Positions 1-7,790 of a DNA stretch of 19,214 bases are shown here, one piece after another. Position numbers and translations under genes: made by a program. The DNA is from an uncultured Mycoplasmatota bacterium (GTDB taxonomy: Bacteria > Bacillota_I > Bacilli_A > RF39 > UBA660). The notes below the pieces were generated by a model. It did not search any database, was not told the DNA's origin, and saw nothing but the letters and a program-made list of their open reading frames with translations. The stretch covers positions 1-19,214 of the forward strand of contig CAMGAM010000008.1 of NCBI GenBank assembly GCA_946007485.1, read 5' to 3'. How positions within the stretch are numbered: the first letter of the stretch is position 1; each line of letters starts with the position of its first letter.

Positions 1-129
1 GAAATTAAAATTCTTTAATATCAATTAATTAGTTTTTAAATTTTAGTTAATTTTAGAAATAATTAAACTATTAGAAATTTAATTTCTTAGTATTATTTAT
101 GTCAGAAATTAAATTTAGTAATTTTTTTG

Positions 130-160
130 TTTTACATAAATTTGATTGATTTATGTAAAA
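130..160. promoter_or_regulatory. Perfect 12-bp inverted repeat, candidate operator
   Basis: The left arm TTTTACATAAAT (130-141) and the right arm ATTTATGTAAAA (149-160) are perfect reverse complements around a 7-nt spacer. The repeat lies upstream of the -35 box of the arginine operon, so it would act as DNA, not as part of that transcript. Neither strand has a T-run directly after the stem, so a terminator is unlikely. It does not match the ArgR box I know from Bacillus. Binding of a dimeric regulator is inference. Confidence 0.4.
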
Positions 161-203
161 ATGGTAGATGCAATATATAAGTGTGAAAAAGATAGTTAAT
201 TAA

Positions 204-232
204 TAGACAAAATATTTATTTTTTGATATAAT
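204..232 (+). promoter_or_regulatory. Promoter of the arginine import and deiminase operon
   Basis: A -35 box TAGACA (204-209) and a perfect -10 box TATAAT (227-232) are 17 bp apart. Transcription would start near 239, giving a leader of only about 14 nt before the ATG at 253. No other convincing promoter or terminator is seen before 7010, so it probably serves all seven genes. Confidence 0.75.
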
Positions 233-252
233 TAGTTATGATAGGTGGGTGT

Positions 253-969
253 ATGAAGAGATATTTATTATTTGGATTAGTTTTATTACTAATGTTGACT
301 GGGTGTAAAAAGAATGAAAATCAGATAGTAATGGTGACAGAAGCTGGATTTGCTCCTTATGAATATTATGAAAATGGAGAGATAGTGGGAGTAGATATAG
401 ATATAGCTAAAGAGATTGCTGATTATTTAGGAAAAGAATTAGTAGTTAAAGATGTTGCTTTTGATTCAATTATAAATGAGATTAATAGTGGAAAAGCTTC
501 ATTTGGAGCAGCGGGAATGAGTATTACTCCAGAAAGACTTTTAGAAGTAGATTTTTCAATCGAATATGTGGTATCTAATCAAGTAGTAATGGTTAGAGAC
601 GATAGTGATATTACTAAAGATAAGATAAATGGTAAAAAGATAGCTGTCCAATTAGGAAGTGTAGCGGATAGTTATGCAGAAGATAATTATAAAGATTCGG
701 AAATAGTAAGACAAAAGAAATATTTATCGATGGTTGAAGATCTTAAAGCTAAGAAAGTAGATTTAATTATCATGGATAATTTACCAGCAATGGAGATAGT
801 TAAAGAGAATAGTGGACTTAAGATATTAGATGGATATTTATTTAGTGATAGTTATGGAATAGCAGTTAAAAAAGGAAATACGGAATTACTTAATGATATT
901 AATACTGTGTTAAGAAGATTAATGGATGAAGGTAAGATAGAAGAATATATTATTAATCATTCAGAATAA
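253..969 (+). CDS. Amino acid ABC transporter substrate-binding lipoprotein
   Basis: This 238-residue protein is the solute-binding part (family 3) of a polar amino acid ABC importer. It is anchored outside the membrane and hands its ligand to the next gene's permease. Residues 1-17 form a lipoprotein signal peptide ending in the lipobox LTGC, with Cys18 as the lipidated residue. The phrases FAPYEYYENGEIVGVDIDI and GKKIAVQLGS are typical of the family. An ATG at 238 is in frame but sits at the expected transcription start and has no ribosome site. The ATG at 253 has AGGTGG at 243-248, so it is chosen. Arginine as ligand is inferred from the arcABC genes downstream; another basic amino acid is possible. 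Confidence 0.88.
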   Translation: MKRYLLFGLVLLLMLTGCKKNENQIVMVTEAGFAPYEYYENGEIVGVDIDIAKEIADYLGKELVVKDVAFDSIINEINSGKASFGAAGMSITPERLLEVDFSIEYVVSNQVVMVRDDSDITKDKINGKKIAVQLGSVADSYAEDNYKDSEIVRQKKYLSMVEDLKAKKVDLIIMDNLPAMEIVKENSGLKILDGYLFSDSYGIAVKKGNTELLNDINTVLRRLMDEGKIEEYIINHSE

Positions 970-977
970 GGAGAAGT

Positions 978-1661
978 ATGAGTAGGATATATGATGAATT
1001 TTATAAGAGTTTAATATATGATGATAGATATTTATATATATTAGAAGGACTTAAAAATACTTTGCTTATTGCGATAGGTGCAGTAATATTAGGAATTTTA
1101 ATAGGATTAATAATTTCACTTGTTAGAGATAAATATGATAGGTTTAAAAAATTACCAGTTTTAAATTTTATATGTAGAGGTTATGTTACGATAATTAGAG
1201 GTACTCCAGCATTACTTCAATTAATGATTATTTATTATGTAATATTTAAAAGCGTCGATGTTAATTTAGTATTAGTAGGAATTTTGGCTTTTGGAATCAA
1301 TTCGGGTGCTTATGTATCTGAAATAATGCGAGCAGGAATTAATTCGGTCGATGTAGGGCAAATGGAAGCTGCTACTAGTTTAGGGCTTAGTTATGGGAAG
1401 AGTATGCGATATGTAATTATACCACAAGCAATTAAAAATATTTTGCCAGCACTTGGAAATGAGTTTATTACTTTGATTAAAGAGACTTCAGTAGCAGGAT
1501 ATATTGGAATTATGGAACTTACAAAATCTTCTGATATTATTGCTTCAAGAACATATAATTATTTCTTTCCATTAATTATAACAGCATTAATATATTTATT
1601 TATTACTAGTGTATTATCAAAATTACTTAGTATATTTGAGAGGAAGATTAGTAATGCTTAA
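978..1661 (+). CDS. Amino acid ABC transporter permease
   Basis: This 227-residue integral membrane protein is the channel subunit of the importer (HisM/GlnP-type). Hydrophobic segments lie near residues 24-48, 72-92, 97-115 and 192-218. The cytoplasmic EAA loop that docks on the ATPase is at about 130-150 (EAATSLGLSYGKSMRYVIIP). The motif TIIRGTPALLQL at 71-82 is also characteristic. AAGGAG at 968-973 overlaps the previous stop codon and sets the ATG at 978. The 3' end overlaps the ATPase start by 8 bp, which suggests translational coupling. It probably works as a homodimer, since only one permease gene is present. Confidence 0.9.
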   Translation: MSRIYDEFYKSLIYDDRYLYILEGLKNTLLIAIGAVILGILIGLIISLVRDKYDRFKKLPVLNFICRGYVTIIRGTPALLQLMIIYYVIFKSVDVNLVLVGILAFGINSGAYVSEIMRAGINSVDVGQMEAATSLGLSYGKSMRYVIIPQAIKNILPALGNEFITLIKETSVAGYIGIMELTKSSDIIASRTYNYFFPLIITALIYLFITSVLSKLLSIFERKISNA

Positions 1662-2367
1662 GATAGAGAAGGTTAATAAGAATTTTGGAAAACTTAAAAT
1701 ACTTAAAGATATTAATTTAGAAGTTAAAAAAGGAGATAGAGTAGTAATAATAGGACCTTCTGGATCAGGAAAGAGCACTTTACTTAGATGTATAAATTAT
1801 TTAAATAAGCCTGATAGTGGAAAGATATATTTTAATGATGAAATAATTAATGATAAGAATATAGCAATTTATAGACAAAAGATTGGAATGGTTTTTCAGA
1901 GTTTTAATTTATTTAATAATTTAAATGTAATAGAAAATATTATTTTGGCTCCAGTAAAATTAGGAATATATAGTTTTGATGAAGCTAAGAAAAAAGCAAT
2001 TGAATATCTTAAACGAATAGATTTAGCTGATAAAGTATCAGTATATCCGAGTAGTTTATCTGGAGGTCAGAAACAAAGAGTAGCAATTGTAAGAACATTG
2101 ATGATGAAGCCAGAGATAATTCTTTTTGATGAACCAACTTCAGCACTTGATCCAGAAATGGTAAAAGAAGTTCAAGAGTTAATGATTGAACTTGCTAATG
2201 AAGGAATGACAATGGTGATAGTGACACATGAGGTTAGTTTTGTGAAAAGAGTAGCTACCAAGATTGTATTTATGGATGAAGGTAAAATAATTTTAGAAGG
2301 GACTTATGATGAGATGATTAATTCAGAGAATGAGTCAGTAAAATTATTTTTATCAAATATAAAATAG
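1654..2367 (+). CDS. Amino acid ABC transporter ATP-binding protein
   Basis: This 237-residue cytoplasmic ATPase powers the importer. In order it has Walker A GPSGSGKST (34-42), Q-loop FQSFNLF (81-87), signature LSGGQKQR (135-142), Walker B IILFDEP (155-161), D-loop SALD (163-166) and the switch histidine in VTHE (190-193). Length and motifs match GlnQ/ArtP-type ATPases. An in-frame ATG at 1609 would add 15 residues lying inside the permease gene and lacks a good ribosome site. The ATG at 1654 has GAGAGGAAG upstream and gives the usual family N-terminus MLKIEKVNK. It is co-transcribed with the two genes before it, and arcA follows after 20 bp. Confidence 0.92.
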   Translation: MLKIEKVNKNFGKLKILKDINLEVKKGDRVVIIGPSGSGKSTLLRCINYLNKPDSGKIYFNDEIINDKNIAIYRQKIGMVFQSFNLFNNLNVIENIILAPVKLGIYSFDEAKKKAIEYLKRIDLADKVSVYPSSLSGGQKQRVAIVRTLMMKPEIILFDEPTSALDPEMVKEVQELMIELANEGMTMVIVTHEVSFVKRVATKIVFMDEGKIILEGTYDEMINSENESVKLFLSNIK

Positions 2368-2387
2368 AAAGAAGAGGAGATAGAGAA

Positions 2388-3611
2388 ATGATAAATGTAA
2401 AAAGTGAAATAATGCCACTTAAGAGAGTATTATTGCATAGGCCTGGAAATGAATTACTTAATTTGACACCAGATTCTTTGACAAGGCTATTATTTGATGA
2501 TATTCCTTATTTAAAGATAGCAAGAGAGGAACATGATGAGTTTGCAAGAATACTTAGAATGAATGGTGTAGAAGTTGTATATCTTGAAGATTTGATGGCC
2601 GAAGTATTAGATATGAATCCGGAGTTGAAAGAGAAATTTATTAGACAGTTTGTTTATGAAGCAGGGATAAAAACACCAAAGTATAAGAATGCAGTAATTG
2701 ATTTCTTGATGGGATTTAATGATAATAAAGAACTTGTACTTAAAACAATGGAAGGAATAAATGTTAATGAATTAGCTGCAATGGAGAGAGATATGGAGCA
2801 CTCTTTAGTAGATTTAGTTACTGAAGAATCTAAATTCTTGGCTGATCCGATGCCTAATTTAGTATTTACAAGAGATCCGTTTGCATCAATAGGAAATGGA
2901 ATAAGTTTGAATAAGATGTATGCTGTTACTAGAAATAGAGAGACTATTTATGCAGAATATATATTTAATTATCATCCTGAATATAAAGATACGGTAAAGT
3001 ATTATGATAGATATAATCCTTATCATATTGAAGGTGGAGATATATTAGTATTAAATGATCATATACTAGCGATTGGAGTTAGTCAGAGAACTTTACCAGA
3101 ATCAATTGAACAATTAGCACTTAATTTGTTTAAAGATCCAGAGTGTCCTTTTGATACGATATTAGCATTTAATATTCCTAATTCTAGGGCATTTATGCAT
3201 TTGGATACAGTATTTACACAAATAGATTATGATAAATTTACTTATCATCCAGGTATTATGGATACGCTTCAAGTATTTGAGATAAAAGAAGATGTTATGG
3301 AAGGAATTAAAGTTAAAGAAATTAATGATGGACTTGAAAATATTTTAGAGAAATATTTAAAGAGAGATATTACATTAATACCTTGTGGTGGTGGAGATAA
3401 GATTATTTCTGAAAGAGAACAATGGAATGATGGATCTAATACATTATGTATAGCTCCAGGAGTTGTTATTGTATATGATAGAAATAATATTACAAATGCA
3501 GTACTTAGAAGATATGGTATTAAAGTACTTGAGATGCATGGATCAGAATTATCTCGTGGTAGAGGTGGTCCTAGATGCATGAGCATGCCACTTATAAGGA
3601 GTGATAATTAA
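2388..3611 (+). CDS. arcA: Arginine deiminase
   Basis: This cytoplasmic enzyme hydrolyses L-arginine to citrulline and ammonia, the first step of the arginine deiminase pathway. At 407 residues it has the normal length. The guanidinium-binding and catalytic positions are all visible: FTRDPF with Asp163, HIEGGD with Glu215, MHLDT with His271 and Asp273, and the nucleophile Cys397 in the C-terminal GRGGPRCMSMPL. REQWNDGSNT (343-352) is also typical. AGAGGAGA precedes the ATG by about 8 nt. The stop codon shares one base with the arcB start, so translation is probably coupled. No key residue is missing. The fused placement behind an ABC importer points to catabolism of imported arginine. Confidence 0.97.
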   Translation: MINVKSEIMPLKRVLLHRPGNELLNLTPDSLTRLLFDDIPYLKIAREEHDEFARILRMNGVEVVYLEDLMAEVLDMNPELKEKFIRQFVYEAGIKTPKYKNAVIDFLMGFNDNKELVLKTMEGINVNELAAMERDMEHSLVDLVTEESKFLADPMPNLVFTRDPFASIGNGISLNKMYAVTRNRETIYAEYIFNYHPEYKDTVKYYDRYNPYHIEGGDILVLNDHILAIGVSQRTLPESIEQLALNLFKDPECPFDTILAFNIPNSRAFMHLDTVFTQIDYDKFTYHPGIMDTLQVFEIKEDVMEGIKVKEINDGLENILEKYLKRDITLIPCGGGDKIISEREQWNDGSNTLCIAPGVVIVYDRNNITNAVLRRYGIKVLEMHGSELSRGRGGPRCMSMPLIRSDN

Positions 3612-4603
3612 TGAATTTAAAAGGAAGAGATTTTGTAAAATTACTTGATTATAGTGAAGAAGAGATTAGATATTTACTTGATCTTGCTAAGAAGTTTAAA
3701 GTATTAAAACATAAGGGTAAGAAACATAAATATTTTGATGGAAAAAATATTGCTATATTATTTGAGAAAGATAGTACTAGAACTAGATGTTCTTTTGAAG
3801 TAGCTGGACATGACTTGGGAATGGGAGTTACTTATTTAGGACCTACAGGAAGTCAAATGGGTAAAAAAGAACGTATTGCCGATACAGCAAGAGTACTTTG
3901 TAGAATGTATGATGGAATTGAATATCGTGGATTTGATCAAAGTATTGTTGAAGATTTAGCAAAATATTCAACTGTTCCAGTATGGAATGGACTTACTAAT
4001 GAATTTCATCCAACTCAGATGTTAGCTGATATTATGACAGCTGAAGAATGTTTGGGGAATATGAAAGGAAAAACTTTAGCTTTTTGTGGAGATGCTAGAA
4101 ATAATGTTGGTAATTCTTTAATGGTAGTATGTTCTAAGTTAGGGATTAATTTTACTTGTTGTGCACCAAAAGAATTGTGGCCTTCGGAAGAACTTAGAAA
4201 TACTTGTATGGAAATTGCTAAGAAGAGTGGTTCAGTAATTAAGATGACTGAAGATATTATGGAAGGTACTAAGGGGGTTCATGTAATTTATACAGATGTA
4301 TGGGTTTCTATGGGCGAAGATCCAGAAAAATGGGAAGAGAGAATTAAATTACTTAAACCTTATCAAGTTAATATGGATGTTATGAATAATGCCGATGAGA
4401 AGGCAATTTTCTTACATTGTTTACCATCTTTTCATGATACGAATACGACTATAGGTAAAGAGATAGCTGAGAAGTATGGAATAAATGAGATGGAAGTAAC
4501 AAATGAAGTGTTTGAAAGTAATAAATCTAAAGTATTTGAAGAAGCAGAAAATAGAATGCATACGATAAAAGCAGTAATATATGCAACGATTGGTGAAAAG
4601 TAG
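3611..4603 (+). CDS. arcB: Ornithine carbamoyltransferase, catabolic
   Basis: This enzyme phosphorolyses citrulline to ornithine and carbamoyl phosphate, the second step of the pathway; the same fold catalyses the reverse reaction in arginine synthesis. It has 330 residues. The carbamoyl-phosphate loop STRTR is at 55-59, HPTQ at 133-136, the ornithine-binding DVWVSMGE at 229-236 and the catalytic HCLP at 269-272. FEKDSTRTRCSFEVAGHD resembles the catabolic ArcB subgroup. AAGGAG at 3596-3601, inside the end of arcA, sets the start at 3611. The catabolic direction is inferred from its position between arcA and arcC. Confidence 0.96.
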   Translation: MNLKGRDFVKLLDYSEEEIRYLLDLAKKFKVLKHKGKKHKYFDGKNIAILFEKDSTRTRCSFEVAGHDLGMGVTYLGPTGSQMGKKERIADTARVLCRMYDGIEYRGFDQSIVEDLAKYSTVPVWNGLTNEFHPTQMLADIMTAEECLGNMKGKTLAFCGDARNNVGNSLMVVCSKLGINFTCCAPKELWPSEELRNTCMEIAKKSGSVIKMTEDIMEGTKGVHVIYTDVWVSMGEDPEKWEERIKLLKPYQVNMDVMNNADEKAIFLHCLPSFHDTNTTIGKEIAEKYGINEMEVTNEVFESNKSKVFEEAENRMHTIKAVIYATIGEK

Positions 4604-4612
4604 GGGGAAAAA

Positions 4613-5557
4613 ATGAAAATAGTTATTGCACTTGGTGGAAATGCGCTTGGAAATACACCGTCGGAACAATTAGAGTTAGTAAAAGAGACAGCTAAGCAAA
4701 TAGTTAGAATTGTAAAAGCAGGAAATGAAGTAGTGGTAGTTCATGGAAATGGACCACAGGTAGGAATGATTAATTTAGCATTTGATAATTCTTATCAAAA
4801 TGATGCTGGTACTCCTTTGATGCCTTTTGCTGAATGCGGAGCAATGAGTCAAGGATATATTGGATATCATTTACAACAAACAATTACTGATTATTTGAAT
4901 GAAGAAGGACTAGATAAGGAATGTGTGACAATCATTACTCAGGTTTTAGTAGATTTAAAAGATCCAGCATTTAATAATCCAACGAAACCTGTAGGAATGT
5001 TTTATAGCAAAGAACAATCTGAAGAAATGGCAAAAGAGAAGGGCTATATATTTGTCGAAGATGCTGGACGAGGTTATCGGAGAGTGGTACCGTCTCCAAA
5101 ACCAGTGAGCATCGTGGAAGAAGATGTTATTAAGCAACTAGTAAATGATGGAAATATTGTCATTACTTGTGGTGGTGGAGGTATTCCAGTAGTAATGGAT
5201 GAAGTAGATGGATATGAAGGTGTAGATGCAGTTATCGATAAAGATTTTGCAGCTTGTAAGTTGGCTTCAGTAATTGATGCAGATGTTTTACTAATATTGA
5301 CAGCAGTTGATAAAGTTTGTATTAATTTTAATACTGATAAGCAGGAAGCACTTGATGTTTTAACGATAGAAGAAGCTAATAAATATATCCAGGAAGGTCA
5401 ATTTGCTAAAGGAAGCATGCTTCCTAAGGTAGAAGCTTGTGTTAACTTTGTTAAAAGTAAACCACAAGGGGTAGCGATTATTTCAGCACTTAGTCAAGGG
5501 GAAGAGGCACTTAAAGGTAAGACTGGTACAAGAATTATAAATAAGGAGGAAAAATAA
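4613..5557 (+). CDS. arcC: Carbamate kinase
   Basis: This cytoplasmic enzyme transfers the phosphate of carbamoyl phosphate to ADP, giving ATP, CO2 and ammonia; it is the energy-yielding step. The 314-residue length is normal. Amino acid kinase motifs are GGNALG (8-13), HGNGPQVG (44-51), RRVVPSPKP (156-164), TCGGGGIPV (185-193) and KGSMLPKVEA (266-275). AGGGGG at 4602-4607, overlapping the arcB stop, is the ribosome site. The next gene begins 4 bp after the stop codon. One stretch near 5070-5115 uses CGA and CGG arginine codons and more GC than the surrounding DNA, which I take as normal variation. Confidence 0.96.
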   Translation: MKIVIALGGNALGNTPSEQLELVKETAKQIVRIVKAGNEVVVVHGNGPQVGMINLAFDNSYQNDAGTPLMPFAECGAMSQGYIGYHLQQTITDYLNEEGLDKECVTIITQVLVDLKDPAFNNPTKPVGMFYSKEQSEEMAKEKGYIFVEDAGRGYRRVVPSPKPVSIVEEDVIKQLVNDGNIVITCGGGGIPVVMDEVDGYEGVDAVIDKDFAACKLASVIDADVLLILTAVDKVCINFNTDKQEALDVLTIEEANKYIQEGQFAKGSMLPKVEACVNFVKSKPQGVAIISALSQGEEALKGKTGTRIINKEEK

Positions 5558-5561
5558 AAAA

Positions 5562-7010
5562 ATGTCTAAAGAAACAAAGAAAAAAAATAAGAAGACAATA
5601 TTATCTGCTTTCTCAATCATTTTAATAATGATATTTGTATTGGGAATTGCTTCACATCTTTTACCTCAAGCACAATTTGTAGGTGAAGAAATTGTCAATG
5701 GTAGTGGAGTTGTTGGAGCAAAATTGTCAGATGTCTTGATGAGTCCAATTCTTGGTTTTCAGAATGCAATGGATGTATGTGTTTTCATAATGATATTGGG
5801 AGCATATTTAGCAGTAGTAACTAAAACTGGAGCACTTGAAACAGGGATTAAAGTTTTAATTAAAAAACTTAAAGGAAGAGAACTTATTTTAATTCCAATA
5901 CTTATGTTTATCTTTAGTATTGGTGGAACAACTTATGGAATGCTTGAAGAAACCGTTGGTTTTTATGCGCTATTATCTGCTACGATGGTAGCGGCTGGAA
6001 TGGATACGATAGTTGCATCAGCAACAATACTTCTTGGAGCTGGAGTTGGAGTACTTGGATCAACTATTAATCCGTTTGCTGTTGGAGCTGCAATAGATGC
6101 ACTTCCAGAAGGAATTGCTGTAAATCAAGGAGTAATTATTGCAATAGGAATGGCTTTATGGATTACTTCATATATTATTGCAGTGTTATTTGTTATGAAT
6201 TATGCAAAGAAAGTTAAGAAGGATAAAGGTTCAACATTCTTATCTCTTCAAGAACAAAAAGCCATGGAAAAGAGATATGGTAAAGAAGAAATTGAAGATG
6301 ATGCTAAGTTAACTACAAAACAAAAAGTTACGCTATGGATTTTTGGTTTATCATTTGTAATAATGATACTAGGATTTATTCCTTGGGAAGATTTAGGCGT
6401 TTCAATATTTGCTAATATTACTGGTTTCTTAACTGGTTCACCACTTGGATTATGGTGGTTTAACGAAGGTAGCTTATGGTTTTTAATCGTAACTATTCTA
6501 TTATGTATTATCAATGGATTTAGTGAAAAGGAAACAGTTGATACTTTCGTTGATGGAGCCGATGATATGGTTGGAGTTATCTTAGTTATTGCTGTAGCTA
6601 GAGGTGTATCTGTATTAATGGGAGTTACTCATTTTGATAACTATATTATTTACAATGCGGCTGAATGGTTAAGAGGAATGCCGGCAATACTTTATGCACC
6701 ATGTAATTATTTACTTCATATAGTTCTATCAATCTTGGTACCATCATCATCTGGTATTGCTAGTTTATCTACTCCAATTATGGGACCTTTAACTTCTGAG
6801 TTAGGGTTCTCAGTAGAAGCTAATGTTATGATTTTAGTAGCTGCAAATGGACTAGTAAACTTAATTACACCAACATGTGGAGCTATTATGGGTGGACTTG
6901 CAGTAGCGAGAGTAGAATACTCAACATGGTTTAAATGGGCATTTAAATTAATTATGTATCTTGCTTTAGCATCAATAGTAATTCTTACTTTAGCAATGAT
7001 TATATTTTAA
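5562..7010 (+). CDS. YfcC/DcuC-family transporter, probable arginine/ornithine antiporter
   Basis: This 482-residue polytopic membrane protein has roughly 11-13 hydrophobic segments after a lysine-rich N-terminus. Diagnostic pieces of the YfcC group (C4-dicarboxylate anaerobic carrier superfamily) are GGTTYGMLEETVGFY, STINPFAVG, VPSSSGIASLSTPIMGP and LITPTCGAIMGGLAVARVEY. As the last gene of an arcABC operon it fills the place of the arginine/ornithine exchanger. I recall streptococcal ArcD proteins of this family, unlike the APC-type ArcD of Pseudomonas. Exchange of ornithine for arginine is therefore likely but not proven by the sequence. AAGGAGGA at 5543-5550 lies inside the end of arcC. 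A terminator follows directly. Confidence 0.85.
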   Translation: MSKETKKKNKKTILSAFSIILIMIFVLGIASHLLPQAQFVGEEIVNGSGVVGAKLSDVLMSPILGFQNAMDVCVFIMILGAYLAVVTKTGALETGIKVLIKKLKGRELILIPILMFIFSIGGTTYGMLEETVGFYALLSATMVAAGMDTIVASATILLGAGVGVLGSTINPFAVGAAIDALPEGIAVNQGVIIAIGMALWITSYIIAVLFVMNYAKKVKKDKGSTFLSLQEQKAMEKRYGKEEIEDDAKLTTKQKVTLWIFGLSFVIMILGFIPWEDLGVSIFANITGFLTGSPLGLWWFNEGSLWFLIVTILLCIINGFSEKETVDTFVDGADDMVGVILVIAVARGVSVLMGVTHFDNYIIYNAAEWLRGMPAILYAPCNYLLHIVLSILVPSSSGIASLSTPIMGPLTSELGFSVEANVMILVAANGLVNLITPTCGAIMGGLAVARVEYSTWFKWAFKLIMYLALASIVILTLAMIIF

Positions 7011-7016
7011 TTAAAG

Positions 7017-7048
7017 AAGGAATCTAAGAAATTTAGATTTCTTTTTTT
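7017..7048 (+). terminator. Terminator of the arginine operon
   Basis: An 11-bp stem with one G-U pair (7017-7027 with 7033-7043) closes a 5-nt loop and runs into seven T (7042-7048). It begins 7 nt after the stop codon of the YfcC gene. Confidence 0.8.
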
Positions 7049-7095
7049 GACAATGAAACTATTTTATGTTAACCCTTATATTAAGGAAGTGAATT

Positions 7096-7728
7096 ATGGA
7101 AAAGAAAAATATTATAATAGTTATATTATCTATTTTAGTAGTGGGGTTAAGTGGTTATATAGTATATGATAAGATTTTTAGTGATAATGATAATGCTGAA
7201 GATAATCAATTAATTAAAACTGAAAATGCTGAATTCTTTGATGAATATTTAAAAGTTTTTTTACCAGGAAAATCTGCTAATAATTTTAAGAAAACAATAG
7301 AAGAGTTTAGTGATAATGATATTAACTTGTATTTATTATTTTACTATATTGATTTAGCTAATAGTGGAAAAATAGAAACTACTCAGATTGATGGGGTAAT
7401 TAGTTATATTGCTAATAAAGAAGAGTTTGATGAAGTGGTAGAGAAATATTTTGGAATAAAAGAGTATAATATTATCGATAGTACAGGTAGAGATGGTATT
7501 AAGAAACTAGATTCTTTGAAATATCAAGTATTTTGGTTTGCAACTGGATGGATGGCTCTAGAAGCTACTAATATTGGAGTTAAGTATGATGGCAATGAAG
7601 TATTGGTAGAATATAAATTAACCAATGATACATATGGTAGTTATGGAGAAGAAAGTAAAATTACTTTTAAATTAATTTATAATGATGGTAATTATAATGT
7701 TAAGAGTATTATATATAGTGAATTATAG
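7096..7728 (+). CDS. Membrane-anchored hypothetical protein
   Basis: I do not recognise this 210-residue protein. Residues 5-24 form one hydrophobic segment after MEKKN, and no lipobox or clear signal peptidase site follows. The remaining roughly 185 residues are acidic, lack long hydrophobic stretches and should lie outside the cell. The last third (from about GVKYDGNEVLVEYKLTN) reads as alternating beta strands ending in GNYNVKSIIYSEL, a pattern seen in small extracytoplasmic domains. AAGGAAG at 7083-7089 supports the ATG at 7096. It stands alone between two terminators. TTGACA at 7047-7052 could be its -35 box, but no -10 box lies at the right distance. Confidence 0.75.
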   Translation: MEKKNIIIVILSILVVGLSGYIVYDKIFSDNDNAEDNQLIKTENAEFFDEYLKVFLPGKSANNFKKTIEEFSDNDINLYLLFYYIDLANSGKIETTQIDGVISYIANKEEFDEVVEKYFGIKEYNIIDSTGRDGIKKLDSLKYQVFWFATGWMALEATNIGVKYDGNEVLVEYKLTNDTYGSYGEESKITFKLIYNDGNYNVKSIIYSEL

Positions 7729-7741
7729 AAAATAGTCATAA

Positions 7742-7786
7742 AAAACTGATAAATTATATCAAATAAATGATATGTTTATCAGTTTT
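7742..7786. terminator. Bidirectional terminator between convergent genes
   Basis: The outer arms AAAACTGATAAA (7742-7753) and TTTATCAGTTTT (7775-7786) pair perfectly. The inner arms ATATCA and TGATAT continue the stem around a 6-nt loop. T-runs exist on both strands (7783-7786 on plus, the complement of 7740-7745 on minus). It therefore can end both the 7096 gene and the minus-strand transporter gene. Confidence 0.8.
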
Positions 7787-7790
7787 AATT

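Noticed and set aside
130..160. Inverted repeat as terminator of a gene upstream of the window
   Set aside because: No T-run follows the stem on either strand; the T-run at 122-128 lies before it on the plus strand.
238..252. Longer lipoprotein start at the ATG at 238
   Set aside because: It coincides with the predicted transcription start, has no ribosome site, and would place MIGGC before a complete lipoprotein signal peptide.
3269..3586. Minus-strand frame of 105 codons inside arcA
   Set aside because: It lies wholly opposite a certain gene, has no ribosome site or family resemblance, and is a shadow of arcA.
7047..7082. TTGACA with TATGTT or TATATT as promoter of the 7096 gene
   Set aside because: The spacings are 12 and 24 bp, both outside the working range, so no promoter is annotated.
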